Source: Nematostella vectensis
Lineage: Eukaryota; Cnidaria; Anthozoa; Actiniaria; Edwardsiidae
DNA: 64,000 nt
Direction of reading: 5' to 3'
NCBI RefSeq assembly: GCF_932526225.1
Contig: NC_064043.1
Span: 11,530,085-11,594,084, forward strand
Positions 34,601 to 45,000 of this stretch are shown here, one piece after another. The stretch's first letter is position 1, and the number at the start of each line of letters is the position of its first letter. The translations under genes and the position numbers were made by a program. The notes beneath the pieces were generated by a model, which saw only the letters and a program-made list of their open reading frames with translations, made no database searches and had not been told where the DNA came from.

Positions 34601-37600
34601 TCTATGAGTCTGGATGCTGGTACTGGGACGAGAAACAAGATAAGTTTAGCTCGAAAGGGTGCAAGGTAATAATAACGGATGGCAGACAGACCAGAACAAT
34701 ATGCATCGCGTTAAAATTATTTGAAATCTTGTATTTGCAAATTTCCATTCCAAGTCAGCTTAATTCAGCTTTACAGCGAGTATCGTAGTTATTTTTTTTT
34801 TACTCTTTTTTCAGGTGGGGCCTAAGACAAGCAGAAGTAATACCCAATGTATGTGTGATCATCTGACGTCTTTTGTCTCAAAGTTCGTCGTCGTTCCCAA
34901 TGCCATCGACTTTGCCGCTGCTATGACCGGTTTCCTTGAGCTGTCCGAGAATCCAGTGGCATTTTCTGCAGTTATGACGATCTTTGGTATTTACCTCATA
35001 TTATTAGTTTGGGCGCGAAAAAGAGACCTCATAGACGATGACCAGGTTAGTGGAAATTTTAAACATTAGATTGCTCTTTAAACTGCGAAAATTTAAAGCG
35101 GGTTTGCCACAGTCAGAATTATTTCAAGAAACGATTTTTCTGCCTATTTTGCATATGATTACCAAATGATCGAGATCGATTACTAGACACGGATTGACAA
35201 AATTGCCAACAGATTTGATAAGTTTGCTGAGCTTTCTCATGACATACGTCAGGTTCGCTACATCCTTAGCCGATGATACACACTCACAACGTACGAACAT
35301 AAGATGGCCAAGGCATCCAAAAAGGCTAAAAACGAACGGGTGCATGCACATAAGCGGATAATAAACCAAGCTTCCAAAGTCTTTAGTGGAAGTTTTACAA
35401 GTGGAGTGGATAGTTTAAGACAATAATGACTAAACGTTTGAACATCAACCGTGAATTTTTGTTTGGTTCCAGGTCAAGGTCGTGTTTTTGCAAGATAACA
35501 ACCATCAAGATAAGTATATTTACCAGATCACTGTTTACACTGGGATGCGAAAACACGCAGGTACAACTGCCGACGTCTTCTGTGTGCTAGTGGGAGACGA
35601 GAACGAAACAAGACCACGCCTTCTAAAAGATCCCGCAAAAATACGATTTAAAAGAGCTGGTGTCGACACATTTATCCTAGCGACGCCTGTTCACCTTGGA
35701 AAACTCACGAGTATAAAGTTATGGCACAATAATATGGGGTCAGACCCATCCTGGTATGTGAACAAAGTTTCCGTACGGAACGTCCTGCGGGGACAGGTCT
35801 ATCACTTCCTGTGCAGTCGATGGTTCGCAGTAGAACATGATGATGGACAGATCCATAGGACAATATCTGTCGCCAGTAAGGGGGATATTGAGACCTTCAG
35901 TCATTTATTCTATCACGCATCCCACAAGAACATTACTGATGGACACCTATGGTTTTCTGTCTTTACTCGACCGGCAAAAAGTCGTTTTACTAGAGTGCAA
36001 AGATTGTCTTGTTGCTTGACGCTATTGTACTGTGCAATGTTGGCAAACGCGATGTTCTACGGATTAGGGAACGAGTCCAATCCCGCTTTTACTGTAAGAG
36101 CTGGACCACTGATATTTACCCCTCAGCAGATCTTCATAGGTATTGCTAGCAGTTTGGTAATATTTCCCGTGAACCTATGCATAGTTGGCATATTCCGTAG
36201 TGTGGCACCGAAGAAAAGGAAAGAGTCCAACGAAAATACCCTAACCTCGCAAAATGCACCAGAGATAGCAGAAACAGAAGATCTCTCTCACTTGATTCAG
36301 TGGTACAAGTGCGCAGGACAGTTAGACGTCGAGTCTGGACACATAATAGCCTACGATAACTTCGCAGTGGAAGATAAATGGCTCCCTGGTGAACAAGCTA
36401 TTGACTTAAATTTTAATGGTATTACTAACTTGAGACGACCGTCACAGCACCATAAGCCCCCCAAACAGCTTCCTCATGGGTTTGTCTATATTGGCTGGTT
36501 TGTTGTTATATCTTTGTCTTTCACCTCTGCATTTTTTGTCACGTTATATGGATTTCAATTCGGCAAAGAAAAGGCGGCCGAATGGCTAACTTCAATGTTT
36601 ATATCAGTTGTACAAGACGTGTTGATTAGCCAACCAATTAAAGTCCTTGTTGTGGCATTAATCATTGCTTTATTTGTAAAAAAGATTGATGAGGATCCGA
36701 GCATCGATCCTGAGCAACATAAAATGTATCTAGCCGGGAGAACGGGCGGAAAAATCAAAATGACTTCACACGTTTCATGGTTACCATCATGTAAACCGCC
36801 AGACACAAAAGAGCTCAAGAAAGCGCGAGAAAAAAGACTGAATGAGATCAAAATGAACCTGTTAATAAAGGAGTTAATCATATATGTTCTGTTTCTTGCT
36901 GCTTTGCTTCTGGTTGGATTTGCTCATCGAGATCCACAGGCGTTCCAAGTCGCGAAATTGATGACAGAAACCTTCATCGACGGAGCATATGCTGGCAATG
37001 GGCTTGTACAGGTGAGTATTTAAAAGACCTCTCTTGAGTGACAGTGTTTGCACACATAACACAACTTACACATTTCAATAAAAATTACGTCGAGCATTTC
37101 CGTATCTCTATTTGCAAGTGAAATTAGTCGAATGCGAAGAGTGTATTTGATTCAGTAATTTAGCAGACCGCTCGTAAGGCCTAACAGGATTGGCTGGATT
37201 ACCTCATTGTTCTATTGTATTTTCCTTTCTATTGTTTTGTTTCCCATTGTTTGGTCTGTGGTGTATCAATCCAATCAGGTGAAATCTTCTGAGAGCTGCT
37301 ACACGACCCATTTGATTATGCTCGCGATTTTCATTTGTGCTATAAAAAATACTAAACATTTCCATCATTTCATCTGCAGTCTCCCGGTGTCACCAACTAC
37401 TGGAAATGGATTGAGAATACGGTAGTCCCAAGTCTCTCATCTGATCAGCGCGCATGGGCGCCAGGATGTCAGCCGCTGACTGACTACGCGATTGACTGTG
37501 ATTCACGGGTGGTTGGTACAGCCAGGCTGAGGCAGCTCCGAGTCCCTCCAGGTACATCCGTTTTATGTTGTAGTTTAAAATCTCCAGGTTAAGATAAATA

Positions 37601-39853
37601 AACCCTGTTTGTTGAAAAGCTAAGTGTCTTTGTTCCTATTCATTGGATGTCCTGTCTCCTCTATCCCAATTGCAAGTGCATGCCCATGTAGTGCTCATAG
37701 TAGTATCCTAGTGCCTGTGGTCGCCGGCTCAAATATCGCCCTTGCAAAACACAGCAACAAATAAAATCAGACAGGAAATGAGATTGAGTGATGAAAATTA
37801 CTGGGGGTGTGCTTGTGCCCCAAATATGTTCTTAATGTGCCGCGCAACTCCCCCCACTCAAATATTTAAAGGCCTGCTTCGGCCCTGCATTTACATATCC
37901 CAGTGAACAATCATCGGTGTTTGGTGCTTTTGTCTACGGCTTTCATATAAGCGTTCAAAATATATAAAAAAGGAAATAAGAAAACAAGCCAGTAGCCAAA
38001 CAAAATCGATGTCGGAATGTGACAGCTGTGGAACTTGACTTTTTTTTTCAGATTCATGTTCTGTTCCACAAATCATGAGGAATGTCAGCAGTGGCTGTAA
38101 TACATTTTATTCTTTCTTCGGCGAAGACACCAGCCACTACACTGAAGGGTGGAAAGCTACAAACGTCACTCAAGTTACGGCACACTCGCCATGGTTGTAC
38201 CACTCAACGTTGGCCTTAGACGGCCTTCCGTACCTGGGGCTACTAGCTACTTATAGTGGCGGCGGATATACAGTGGAACTCCACAACACGGACAACGGCA
38301 AACAGCAATTACAGACGCTGAAGAAACTATCTTGGATTGATCACCGAACGAGAGCGCTATTTGTGGAGATCAGTATTTACAATGCCCAAGTGAATATGTT
38401 CGGAATCGCTACGTTCCTTGCGGAATGGATTCCAACAAACGGAGTTTTATTTTTTAATAATATAAAAGTGGCAAGATTATACGTAGCAGGAGGGGATCTC
38501 CAAGCAGCAAACATAGCGGCTAAATTTTTTGTTGTGCTATTCTTTTGTATTTTCATTTACGATGAGGCAAAGCAGATTCGCACATTGAGGAAAAAGTACT
38601 TAAAGGACGTCTGGAATTGGCTTGAGATAACATTGATTATCCTAATTATAGGCTGCTCTGTAACCCTTCTTAAGCGATCCACACTGACATATTTAGCTAT
38701 AAAGAAAATTCAGGAGGAACCAAAGAAATTCGTGAGTCTGATTCAAGCGGCGACTATGGATGAATTGCTCACATACTTCGAAGGACTCTTAGTGTTCGTT
38801 GCCAATATAAAACTGCTTAAACTTTGCCGCTTTAATCACCGTATCTTCATGTTCACAAAAACTCTCTCAACAGCAGTAGAGCCGCTACTGTCATTCCTCA
38901 TTGTGTTTCTTATATTTTACCTCGCTTACTCCAGCATCTATTACTTGGTGTTCGGATCTGGTATCTACGAATACAGATCCATGGTTTCTACCATAGAGAC
39001 CCTGTTCAGTACCCTACTAGGAGGATACGACTATCACGCTATCGCAAACCACGACCCTATCTTAGGTCCTGCACTATTTTTCTCATTCCAAATGATAATG
39101 GTAATGATACTTATGAACGTTTTTCTTACAATCCTTATGGACGCATTCGCGGAGGTTCAAGCCGATACGTCGTTCCAGTCGAATAAGCACGAGCTTGTGG
39201 ACTACATGACGGCACATTTCAAACAGTTTTTAAAGCTTAGAAACAAAGTGCAAGACGTCGGCAACTCGAGACAGGACATCAACAATTGTTTGACGGACAC
39301 TATCGACAAAAAACTCTACAGAAAACTTATCCCGAGTATCGACTCCGTGCGCAAAGACGAGACCCTTGATGGACCGAATGAACAGGGAGAAGTGCCTATT
39401 GACAGCGCGAGTGAAGCAGATGATACGGCTAGCTCAACAACTAGTTTAGATCCTCTCGAGATGGCTATTTCACGAGCAGTTAAGAAAAATCGGGAACGAC
39501 AAATAATTGATGACGACAATTTCAATTTTGATAACTACAAAATTATAACAAGTGGTACAAATTGCGTGGAATATACTGCAATGCAAAACCATGCGTTACA
39601 ATACACGCCTGATAAGACACCTTATGAATTATTAGATGGCATAAAAGGAAGCTTTGCAAGGGTGGGTTTGGATGAGTTGCTGATGGACGCGGTATATGAA
39701 AAACTGTTGCGTTATTATGTAAAAGATGAAAGGGAGACAGTACTCGCAGAAAAGATAAGGCGCCAAAATGAGTTATCAAGTTGGCAGCTAGGCGCATCAA
39801 GAACAACCGAAAACCCTTCGAAATTGAAAGTGTACTCCAGATATGGATTATGA
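25646..39853 (+). CDS. gene B: polycystin-1-like receptor-channel, 17 exons, in-frame TAA in exon 3
   Basis: Splice-joined exons give 3107 codons with the same order as gene A: signal peptide 1-20; F5/8 type C domain 29-178; Thr-rich linker 179-216; PKD-like repeats 217 to about 950; REJ-like region to 1388; GAIN/GPS to about 1900; TM1; PLAT from about 1940; TM2-TM6; TOP; channel module; tail. The frame is open everywhere except TAA at codon 84 (26507-26509), inside the discoidin domain, where A has Glu and C has Gln. The remaining 3000 codons show no other damage and all splice sites look intact. This points to a recent null allele, a sequencing error, stop readthrough, or use of a transcript that bypasses exon 3. 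Gene B is closest to C (identical length of the giant exon and of exon 16). An AATAAA lies 50 bp after the stop. Confidence 0.85.
25842..25899 (+). CDS. gene B exon 2: signal-peptide end and spacer
   Basis: Continues the hydrophobic core as LIFNCPWTHSQ and then a basic spacer KKKTNQVE. The acceptor has a long pyrimidine tract (CTGCTTTCCAG). Donor GAAG/GTAATT leaves phase 1, so the joined codon GAA plus TGC agrees with gene C. Confidence 0.7.
26343..26647 (+). CDS. gene B exon 3: F5/8 type C domain, first part, with in-frame TAA
   Basis: 305 bp, the same as gene A exon 3, with intact splice sites. It encodes DRSKIPDIHMTSSSED, AHDGRLGNYGRAWCAAV and NQWL, then TAA at 26507-26509, then IDFGERKEMLGITVEGTE and WVSQFYLQYSVD in the same frame. 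The stop stands where gene A has GAG and gene C has CAA, so a single C-to-T change of CAA would explain it. Confidence 0.85.
26708..26992 (+). repeat. ATG/GAT trinucleotide-type microsatellite
   Basis: About 285 bp of degenerate GATGATAATGATGAC repeats in gene B intron 3. The long Met/Ile-rich frames on both strands are artefacts of it. Confidence 0.93.
27034..27178 (+). CDS. gene B exon 4: F5/8 type C domain, end
   Basis: Encodes VLTLTEGSGTKTMFSRPIAQ and FVRINPQAWHGRICLRTEFYGC. Acceptor CTTGACAG; donor TCAG/GTAAGA, phase 0-1. Confidence 0.87.
27379..27492 (+). CDS. gene B exon 5: Thr/Pro-rich linker
   Basis: GFDYPSPMQGRCDLILTQAP and then TLQPTTATSLKPATTMP. The Thr-rich tail is likely O-glycosylated. 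Acceptor TCTTTCAG; donor CCAG/GTAAAC, phases 1-1. No minisatellite here, unlike gene A. Confidence 0.85.
27634..27981 (+). CDS. gene B exon 6: first PKD-like repeat
   Basis: TWKMGDGGPAIERSR, then HRPGVYQISVFAYNRVS, and VVQDTIEGL leading to FNVSWNIEKG. Acceptor CAATTGCAG; donor AAAAG/GTAAGC, phases 1-1. Confidence 0.88.
28080..30657 (+). CDS. gene B exon 7: seven PKD repeats and start of REJ
   Basis: 2578 bp, exactly as long as gene C exon 7. FGD-type cores at FLEFGDGTSS, KWTFGDKNEA, LWAFGDNTSV and HLNMGDGSKS; other repeats are degenerate. The REJ-like region contains CEVNELQIF, LDYGDYLVRIKAS, FFSLDGTQSYDPD and YRWYCR. Acceptor TTTATTCTAG; donor ATAAT/GTAAGT, phase 2. Confidence 0.9.
30955..31543 (+). 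CDS. gene B exon 8: REJ-like region, C-terminal half
   Basis: Starts CKPICSGRLMEVKHLALLSK and continues NCTVSPSEGFAMDTFFRINC and GWKDPEQPLTYTYYY. Acceptor CTGCTACTTAG; donor CTG/GTAAGT, phase 2-0. Confidence 0.9.
31633..31895. mobile_element. MITE with near-perfect ~58-bp terminal inverted repeats
   Basis: 263 bp in gene B intron 8. The left end AGTCCAGTTTCGAATTCGAA continues to GAGGGCGCATTTTA; the right end is its reverse complement with about one mismatch in 58. The interior is AT-rich and non-coding. High TIR identity implies recent activity. Confidence 0.92.
32003..32230 (+). CDS. gene B exon 9: GAIN start
   Basis: VKKPKQYTVSKIMNQVSQLG, a Ser/Asn-rich bridge, then MSVPQIVQLASAITYSLNQ helix. 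Lacks the Gly/Ser expansion of gene A. Acceptor TTGCTTAAG; donor CAAG/GTAAGA, 76 codons, phase 0-0. Confidence 0.85.
32458..32610 (+). CDS. gene B exon 10: GAIN helix exon
   Basis: VQIRERVVLQLQEAVSLIR, then DLDLVSSALQDATTETKELS. Acceptor CTTCTTCTAG; donor GTT/GTAAGT, phase 0-0. Confidence 0.86.
32790..33425 (+). repeat. ~31-bp minisatellite, ~20 copies, containing exon 11 acceptor
   Basis: Gene B intron 10 ends in a tandem array whose last unit is the exon 11 acceptor plus the first codons (GTCATTAG/GTTTCAAGCACTG). Nearby upstream units keep the junction (CATCAG/GTTTCAAGCATTG, CATAAG/GTTTCAAGCCCTG, TATCAG/GTCACAAAC); farther units have drifted to ATCATGTTGCAAGCTCTGTC. Confidence 0.88.
33399..33584 (+). 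CDS. gene B exon 11: GAIN helix exon
   Basis: VSSTVSLEGIVDALKSSC, TVRDAVARKLVQVMSNIL and a basic end. Entry in phase 0 after GTCATTAG, donor AAAG/GTATTG, 62 codons. Its first codons are the last unit of the upstream minisatellite. Confidence 0.84.
33684..33938 (+). CDS. gene B exon 12: GAIN domain
   Basis: NMARELTGKVFQALRDVGSV, then beta strands ANVNLTLERNDASS and SVKLPRTESLN. Acceptor TTCTATTTCAG; donor ACAA/GTGAGT, 85 codons. Confidence 0.87.
34075..34665 (+). CDS. gene B exon 13: GAIN subdomain B and first half of GPS
   Basis: Beta-rich core (SSVIDLVLMKNDGSSYDV, NISYGLGFYESG) ending CWYWDEKQDKFSSKGCK, the first GPS half. Acceptor CTTTTTAAG; donor CAAG/GTAATA, 197 codons. Confidence 0.9.
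34815..35045 (+). CDS. gene B exon 14: GPS cleavage site and TM1
   Basis: VGPKTSRSNTQCMCDHLTSF carries an intact HL^T site, then stalk and TM1 (VAFSAVMTIFGIYLILLVW) with WARKRD. Acceptor TTTTTTCAG; donor CCAG/GTTAGT, 77 codons, same size as gene C. Confidence 0.91.
35473..37011 (+). CDS. gene B exon 15: PLAT domain and TM2-TM6
   Basis: PLAT: YQITVYTGMRKHAGTTADVF, RIRFKRAGVDTFILA-type strand, LWHNNMGSDPSWYVNKVSV and LCSRWFAVEHDDGQ. TM2 (LSCCLTLLYCAMLANAMFY), TM3, a loop with DLSHLIQWYKCAGQ, TM4 (ending FFVTLYGFQFG), TM5 (SVVQDVLISQPIKVLVVALI) and TM6 (ELIIYVLFLAALLLVGFAHR). Donor ACAG/GTGAGT, 513 codons. Confidence 0.92.
37172..37312 (+). repeat. dispersed ~130-bp repeat, copy in gene B
   Basis: GTAAGGCCTAACAGGATTGG, TTACCTCATTGTTCTATTGT and GTCTGTGGTGTATCAATCCA, then CTTCTGAGAGCTGCTACACG. 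Lies in gene B intron 15, one intron further downstream than in A and C, which argues for a mobile repeat rather than an inherited intron segment. Confidence 0.78.
37380..37551 (+). CDS. gene B exon 16: TOP domain segment
   Basis: SPGVTNYWKWIENTVVPSL, then CQPLTDYAIDCDSRVVGTAR and LRQLRVPPG. Acceptor CATCTGCAG; donor CCAG/GTACAT; 172 bp as in gene C. Confidence 0.9.
37784..37890 (+). repeat. dispersed short repeat, copy 3
   Basis: GATGAAAATTACTGGGGGTG to GGCCTGCTTCGGCCCTGC in gene B intron 16; related to the copies at 15246 and 19091 but more diverged at its left end. Confidence 0.5.
38052..39853 (+). CDS. gene B exon 17: TOP domain, channel module, cytoplasmic tail
   Basis: TOP end: NTFYSFFGEDTSHYTEGW, GGGYTVELHNTDNG, WIDHRTRALFVEISIYNAQ. 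Channel helices include NWLEITLIILIIGCSVTLL, ELLTYFEGLLVFVANIKLLK, LLSFLIVFLIFYLAYSSIYY, pore ETLFSTLLGGYDY and MVMILMNVFLTILMDAFAEV. The tail holds SLDPLEMAISRAVKKNR and ends near VGLDELLMDAVYEKLLRYYV-KD. TGA at 39851-39853. Acceptor TTTTTTTTCAG. Confidence 0.93.
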
Positions 39854-39902
39854 ACTAAAGAAACGTAACGAATACTAAGCATAAATTGAATAGCTTGTAT
39901 TG

Positions 39903-39908
39903 AATAAA
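39903..39908 (+). promoter_or_regulatory. polyadenylation signal AATAAA, gene B
   Basis: Canonical hexamer about 50 bp after the gene B stop codon, in AT-rich sequence; the likely 3' end signal. Confidence 0.6.
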
Positions 39909-40273
39909 GCCTTCCTTATCTACAAATCCTCAATGCTGTGAAAACAGGAAAACCAAAAAACAATCCACAATACAATCATAGAATAAGAATGATGTAAAGA
40001 CAACTGCATATAAGGATATAACAGAGAACTGCAAACGTTATCCACGGATTGGGGTTTATTATTGTGAGATGATTTTAAGAACTAAAGTTATTAAAATAAA
40101 TGGAAATAGATATCAGAGGAAAAAATAAAAATGGACCCCCTTCTGTGTTGATAATTGTCTAAGCACGTACTAAGCAAGTTTCACCTAGGGCTTCGATGGA
40201 ACCTTTTATTATCGTGGACAATAATGTTTGCGCCTGAGGGTTTCTGGGCTGATGTGCGTGGTTGTGTCATCCC

Positions 40274-40390
40274 AGAGCGCTTATAGCCCTAGTAGCCCTT
40301 ATAGCTATAATAACCCTTATAGCCCGTATAGCTTTTATAGCACTAATAGCTCTGATAGGCCTAATAACCTTTAAAGCCCTTAGTAGCCAA
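40274..40390 (+). repeat. 9-bp-period minisatellite
   Basis: About twelve degenerate units of the type CTTATAGCC / CTAATAGCT, giving an Ala/Leu/Ile repeat in translation that is not a gene. Confidence 0.85.
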
Positions 40391-42046
40391 GTGAGACATC
40401 CTTTGTTTCTTAATCAGAGGACTCTGGCAGAGGAACTCAGCTAGAGAGTTTTCTTAGAGAGGAAAATAAATGTGTTTCGAAGACAGACAAGGGATTTCCT
40501 CGAGTTCTCTGATAAGTATTAGAGATAAGAGTCCTGTTCTTTAGAGCGCTTCAATATCCTGTACTATTTTCAGTAACAGTGTTCATACAATTATCATGCC
40601 AACAGCGCGCTATGAATGTAATTAACAAAAAGTGTTTCCAATCACTACATATCGCTATGAATTATATCCATATGAATAATTGAAAGCGATGAAGATTATT
40701 GAATTGCAGCACCGAATCATCTTACGAGGAAGGTTATTGGGATGAGTCTCTACAAGCAAGGTGCCTTTAACCCTTAATCTCATAACAAAACACCTGTATT
40801 AAAAGTTTTAAACGATTTAAATCGCTTGTTTTGCCACATTAGAGTTAAACATCTAGCTGCACAAAGCCACCGCATCATTAAACAGAAATGAGTGTGACTA
40901 CTTCGCAACAACAATCGGTGATTTTATCTGATTATGTCATTATCTGATACTTGAGATCAATAATATTACTTATCATCAAGATCTGCAAACACCCAATAAC
41001 AGTGTATAGTTTATACGTATCATATATATGTGGTATGTCTAAAACAATTTGTTTAAAAACTGCGTTATGCCCTTGCAACTAGATACGCTGTTGCTCTCCC
41101 GGAAAATGACCCTTGGGGGACGCCACACGCAACTTAGAGCAGGTATTGATCGTGTTCAATGGAGGAGAGGGACTGGCCGTGGTGCCCTCTATACAAACAC
41201 CTGTTACATCTGCCTACGTTTGACTTCGTAGATCTTGTTTCTCATAGAAGTTTACTGTTTTACATTCCGTTACTTAATCCATTACTCTAGCTCTGATGTT
41301 AATAAACACCATTTTAATTAGTCGAGGACGATCGTGTTATTTTTTAGGAAAAACCACAATTTACAAAACAAAGACGACGAACTCACCGAGATCCGACAAT
41401 GATGATTTATGATAGGCAACCGGAGTGTGACAACTGGGCGAGATATTTGTTTTCTTAAATTATGTTAGTTGGCCTACTCCTTTTTATTTAGTTTACGCTA
41501 CTCTGAATATTACCTTTTGGGTCCAATTAATCCCTGCCAACCTACGTCACCCCTAATGTATGTTTTCTAAGGTGCTATGACAAATACTTTTACAAACTAA
41601 ATGCGTTATAGATTCAACGTTCAGCATTGGCTGATAGTAACTGACGGGTGCCCTCAGGGAAAAAAGGTTTTGCAAACTATATTTGAACCTACGATGGGTA
41701 CGATGGGACGTTTGCTTGCTTCTAAAGAGTCGATATTGTGAATTACTAAATACTCCTTTAAACACATCCAAAACCTTCCGTCGACAGTTTTTGTCGCCGG
41801 GTTCAAAAGGTAAAGGGATTCTGTAATCCTGATGAGGCTATTGATTCTAATTGAAAATTGATATCTGACAGAGCATCGCAAGTTATGATTCGTTTGTTTA
41901 GCAATCCTATCGCTGATTCATCTTCGCACCCCATGGTTATATATATAAAACATTGCTTAATCTTTTCACATTGCACACGACATGACCGAGTCCGTTTCAC
42001 GACTCTGACTATTCATAATGACGTGAAGTGTTAACTGCTTGTTGAT

Positions 42047-42079
42047 ATGGCTCCTTTTATCAAGAATCTTCTATTTTTG
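42047..42079 (+). CDS. gene C exon 1: signal-peptide start
   Basis: Encodes MAPFIKNLLFL, donor TTG/GTAAGA, phase 0. A 78-bp intron separates it from exon 2, which completes the hydrophobic core. Confidence 0.75.
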
Positions 42080-45000
42080 GTAAGAAAATAATATGTGATT
42101 TAGATTTGTTAAAAAGTTATTTTTCAGCATACCTAACCGTGATTTCGTCTTGATTAGTTGCTGTCACTTCTGAGTTTCGCAAGGACCTTTGCGCTGTCAC
42201 CAAGAGCCGATGCAAACTACCAAGGTTGGTGTGTAGTTATTTGTGCCAGCAACTTATTCAGACGACCGACCGGCGTCCGACCGAAATACCACTAATAATA
42301 CAGGTTCAGAAGTTAGGGTTAAGATTAATTCTAGCAATCTGCGAATCTAAGAAGATTAGTAAAATGCTTAAGTGTTCTTAAAGTAATTGTCTTAGGCTCA
42401 CTTACTGGACTACATAAAGTAGATTTCAACTTATCTTTCATTTATATCTCAAATATACATTAATACATTAAAATGGCATATTTCGTCGTTTGAATATGTT
42501 CTGATGCCGTAAATATTCATTTTAAAAGTTGCTGGGAAAAAATATCTGTTCCTTTTTCTCAGGAGGAACCATTCCTTTTCTTTTCCCAGCCAGCACTGGT
42601 TAGGATTTTTTACCCAGCCAGCAGTGGTTAGGAATTTTAGCACAAGATTGTTAAAGAGTAATAGTCAAGCCAGAACAAAAGAAAACAAGGACATTACAGT
42701 GTATTAGTACTAAATAAACTAAATAGTATTTCACGGGTTTTTGAAAACCACTCTAACCGATCGAAATGATTTTCCACCCATACACCGCTCCAGCGCCCCA
42801 AAAATATTCAGGTTTAGGGTATTTTGGCATCAGGGGCATTTAAATTATTTTTAGCCTGATTTAGCCTTATTCCTGTGGCATTTCAAAACTTTTTCCTTTT
42901 TTAAAATAACTCCATTCCTAGTAGGACCAAAGAAATTATCACCTGTGTAGTTCAAGATATATGAATGGTCGGTTCTATTACTGTACCACTTGAAATCAAT
43001 TACGTGCTTCAGTGTTATTGGCCTCTTTTGACGTAATCGTTGCGTGATAATTCATCTCGATATTTTTCTTTAACCTAGGAGCAGGTGTTTTCTAGGAAGC
43101 CTTACACGATAAACTCTTATCTTTATTGGAAAAAAGAGTAACAACCTTTCTTGTTTTAATATACCTGGTTTACATAATCAAGTACAGTAAATAATGGATA
43201 CCCGTAAAACATTCACGTTATGCATGAAGTTTAAAATCCTCATTTTGTTTTTTATCGCTTTCAGCATGACAGAGGGGGTACAGGGACTTGTAATCCCCAC
43301 CATCCCTCGGTGGGGCGCTCCACAAAAACATGTTTTTATTGGATAGTAAATTCGTATACCTTGAGTAAAAGGTACACCCTTTTTTATTTTAAATAACGAA
43401 GGGGGGGGGGGGGGGGGGGGTCGAAAAGCGAAAAAAAAAATTCAAGTATTTGTCAGAAATGTGTGGAAGTGTAAACTCACATATTACTTCAGTATGGATC
43501 TCGGCGATGCTCAGTCAAAAAGACGCGTTTTGTGATGCTCGCGCGCCCGCAAAGCCCGCTGGGTCTAGTAAACTAAGATTGATTCGACATTAGGAACTTT
43601 GTATTAGAACTTCCCACAAGTTATAACTAACTTAAAGTTGATACAACATAATAACTTGTATTGGAACTTCCCACAAGTTGATACAACATAGGGCTTTTAT
43701 TATATGGCTACGATAGTACGCGCGCTCTGATTGGCTGTTGAGCGGGCTGGAATCCTACGATATTGCCCGTGGGCAGTTTTGAATATTTTTTTGCAGCGGG
43801 CTTTGTTTACATAGCCTAGTGAGTTTGCGAATCTCGTCCAAAAAACAAAATCAACAAAAAATAAACAAATGAAAGAAACAAGTCTTAGAAGTCGAGAATG
43901 GGCGACGACGGGCACTTTGAGTCGAAGTTTTATTATCCTGACAAGAGTGTGTAAAAGAAAATTTTGACAAGAAGAAAAGCAATCTGACGAGCTGGCGGGC
44001 ACCACCGATAGCCAAGAAATACAAAGCTTATTTATATCGGACAAACAAACAAAATGATAAATAACAAGGAATGCAAATACCCAAAAAAGTCTCTTTAAGA
44101 TACTGCAGCTTCTTTGTAAATGTAATATTTCCATCATTTCCACCATAAAGCAGCACAAAGTGTTTGGTGCTTTCTTTTACATCAAAAATTTGTTCTCTAC
44201 ATACCGTGGAGTTTTCACACCAAACAGTCCATTCATGCCGTGAAGACTGACATCTGAGCTTTCTTTATCATTGTTTGGATCTGTAGCACCTTTTGGATGA
44301 AGCCTGTAGCTTCCAAAAGTTAAGATAGGAAGAAATAGCCTGAAAAGTCGTTGAATTATATCACGGTGCTTGTCACCACGATGAACGGTAAATAAACCAA
44401 GTAAATCCTTTTCCTTCGCTTTTCATTCATTTGCTGGGCTCACGGATCATTCCTCTTTTTACGTCCGAAAGCGATATTAAAACCAACATCTCTCACTCCT
44501 ACTCTTTTTCATTTTTAAGTTGGCCGCGCGCGAGTGTTTCTTGTTTTCCCGTCTTTTTGAAATCGATCGATATTCGTGCCAAAGCGAAAGTTGATTTGTT
44601 GTCTCGTCAATTTAATTTTTGAAAGCAATAAAATAATTTTTTTATTGAACTCGCTTGTTCGGTCTGTACAAAGAAATATTAGACCTTAATCTTTTTTGCA
44701 CTAACTTAAGGTTGATCCAACATGGAAAGTTGTATTGGAACTTCCCACAAGTTAATACAACATAGGAACTTGTATTAGAACTTTTCACAAGTTATATCTC
44801 ACTCAAAGGTTGATACAACATAGGAACTTGTATTGCAACTTTCAACAAGTTATACCTCCCTTCTAAACATTCATTTTGAACAAGTTGTACAAGGAAATTC
44901 ATGCTAAATGGAAACGCTTTTCATCTTCATTCAACCTTTATTTTACGTGATTCCATATCCGACTAGCACGCTAGGCGTAATGTAAAAAACTAAAAAGGCC

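Larger units (their letters stand above)
39854..42046. other. intergenic region between genes B and C
   Basis: AT-rich with a 9-bp-period repeat at 40274-40390. No supportable coding exon. The gene C promoter should lie near its 3' end; a TATATATAAAA run at about 41940 is a possible TATA-like element about 100 bp before the start codon, unproven. Confidence 0.5.
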
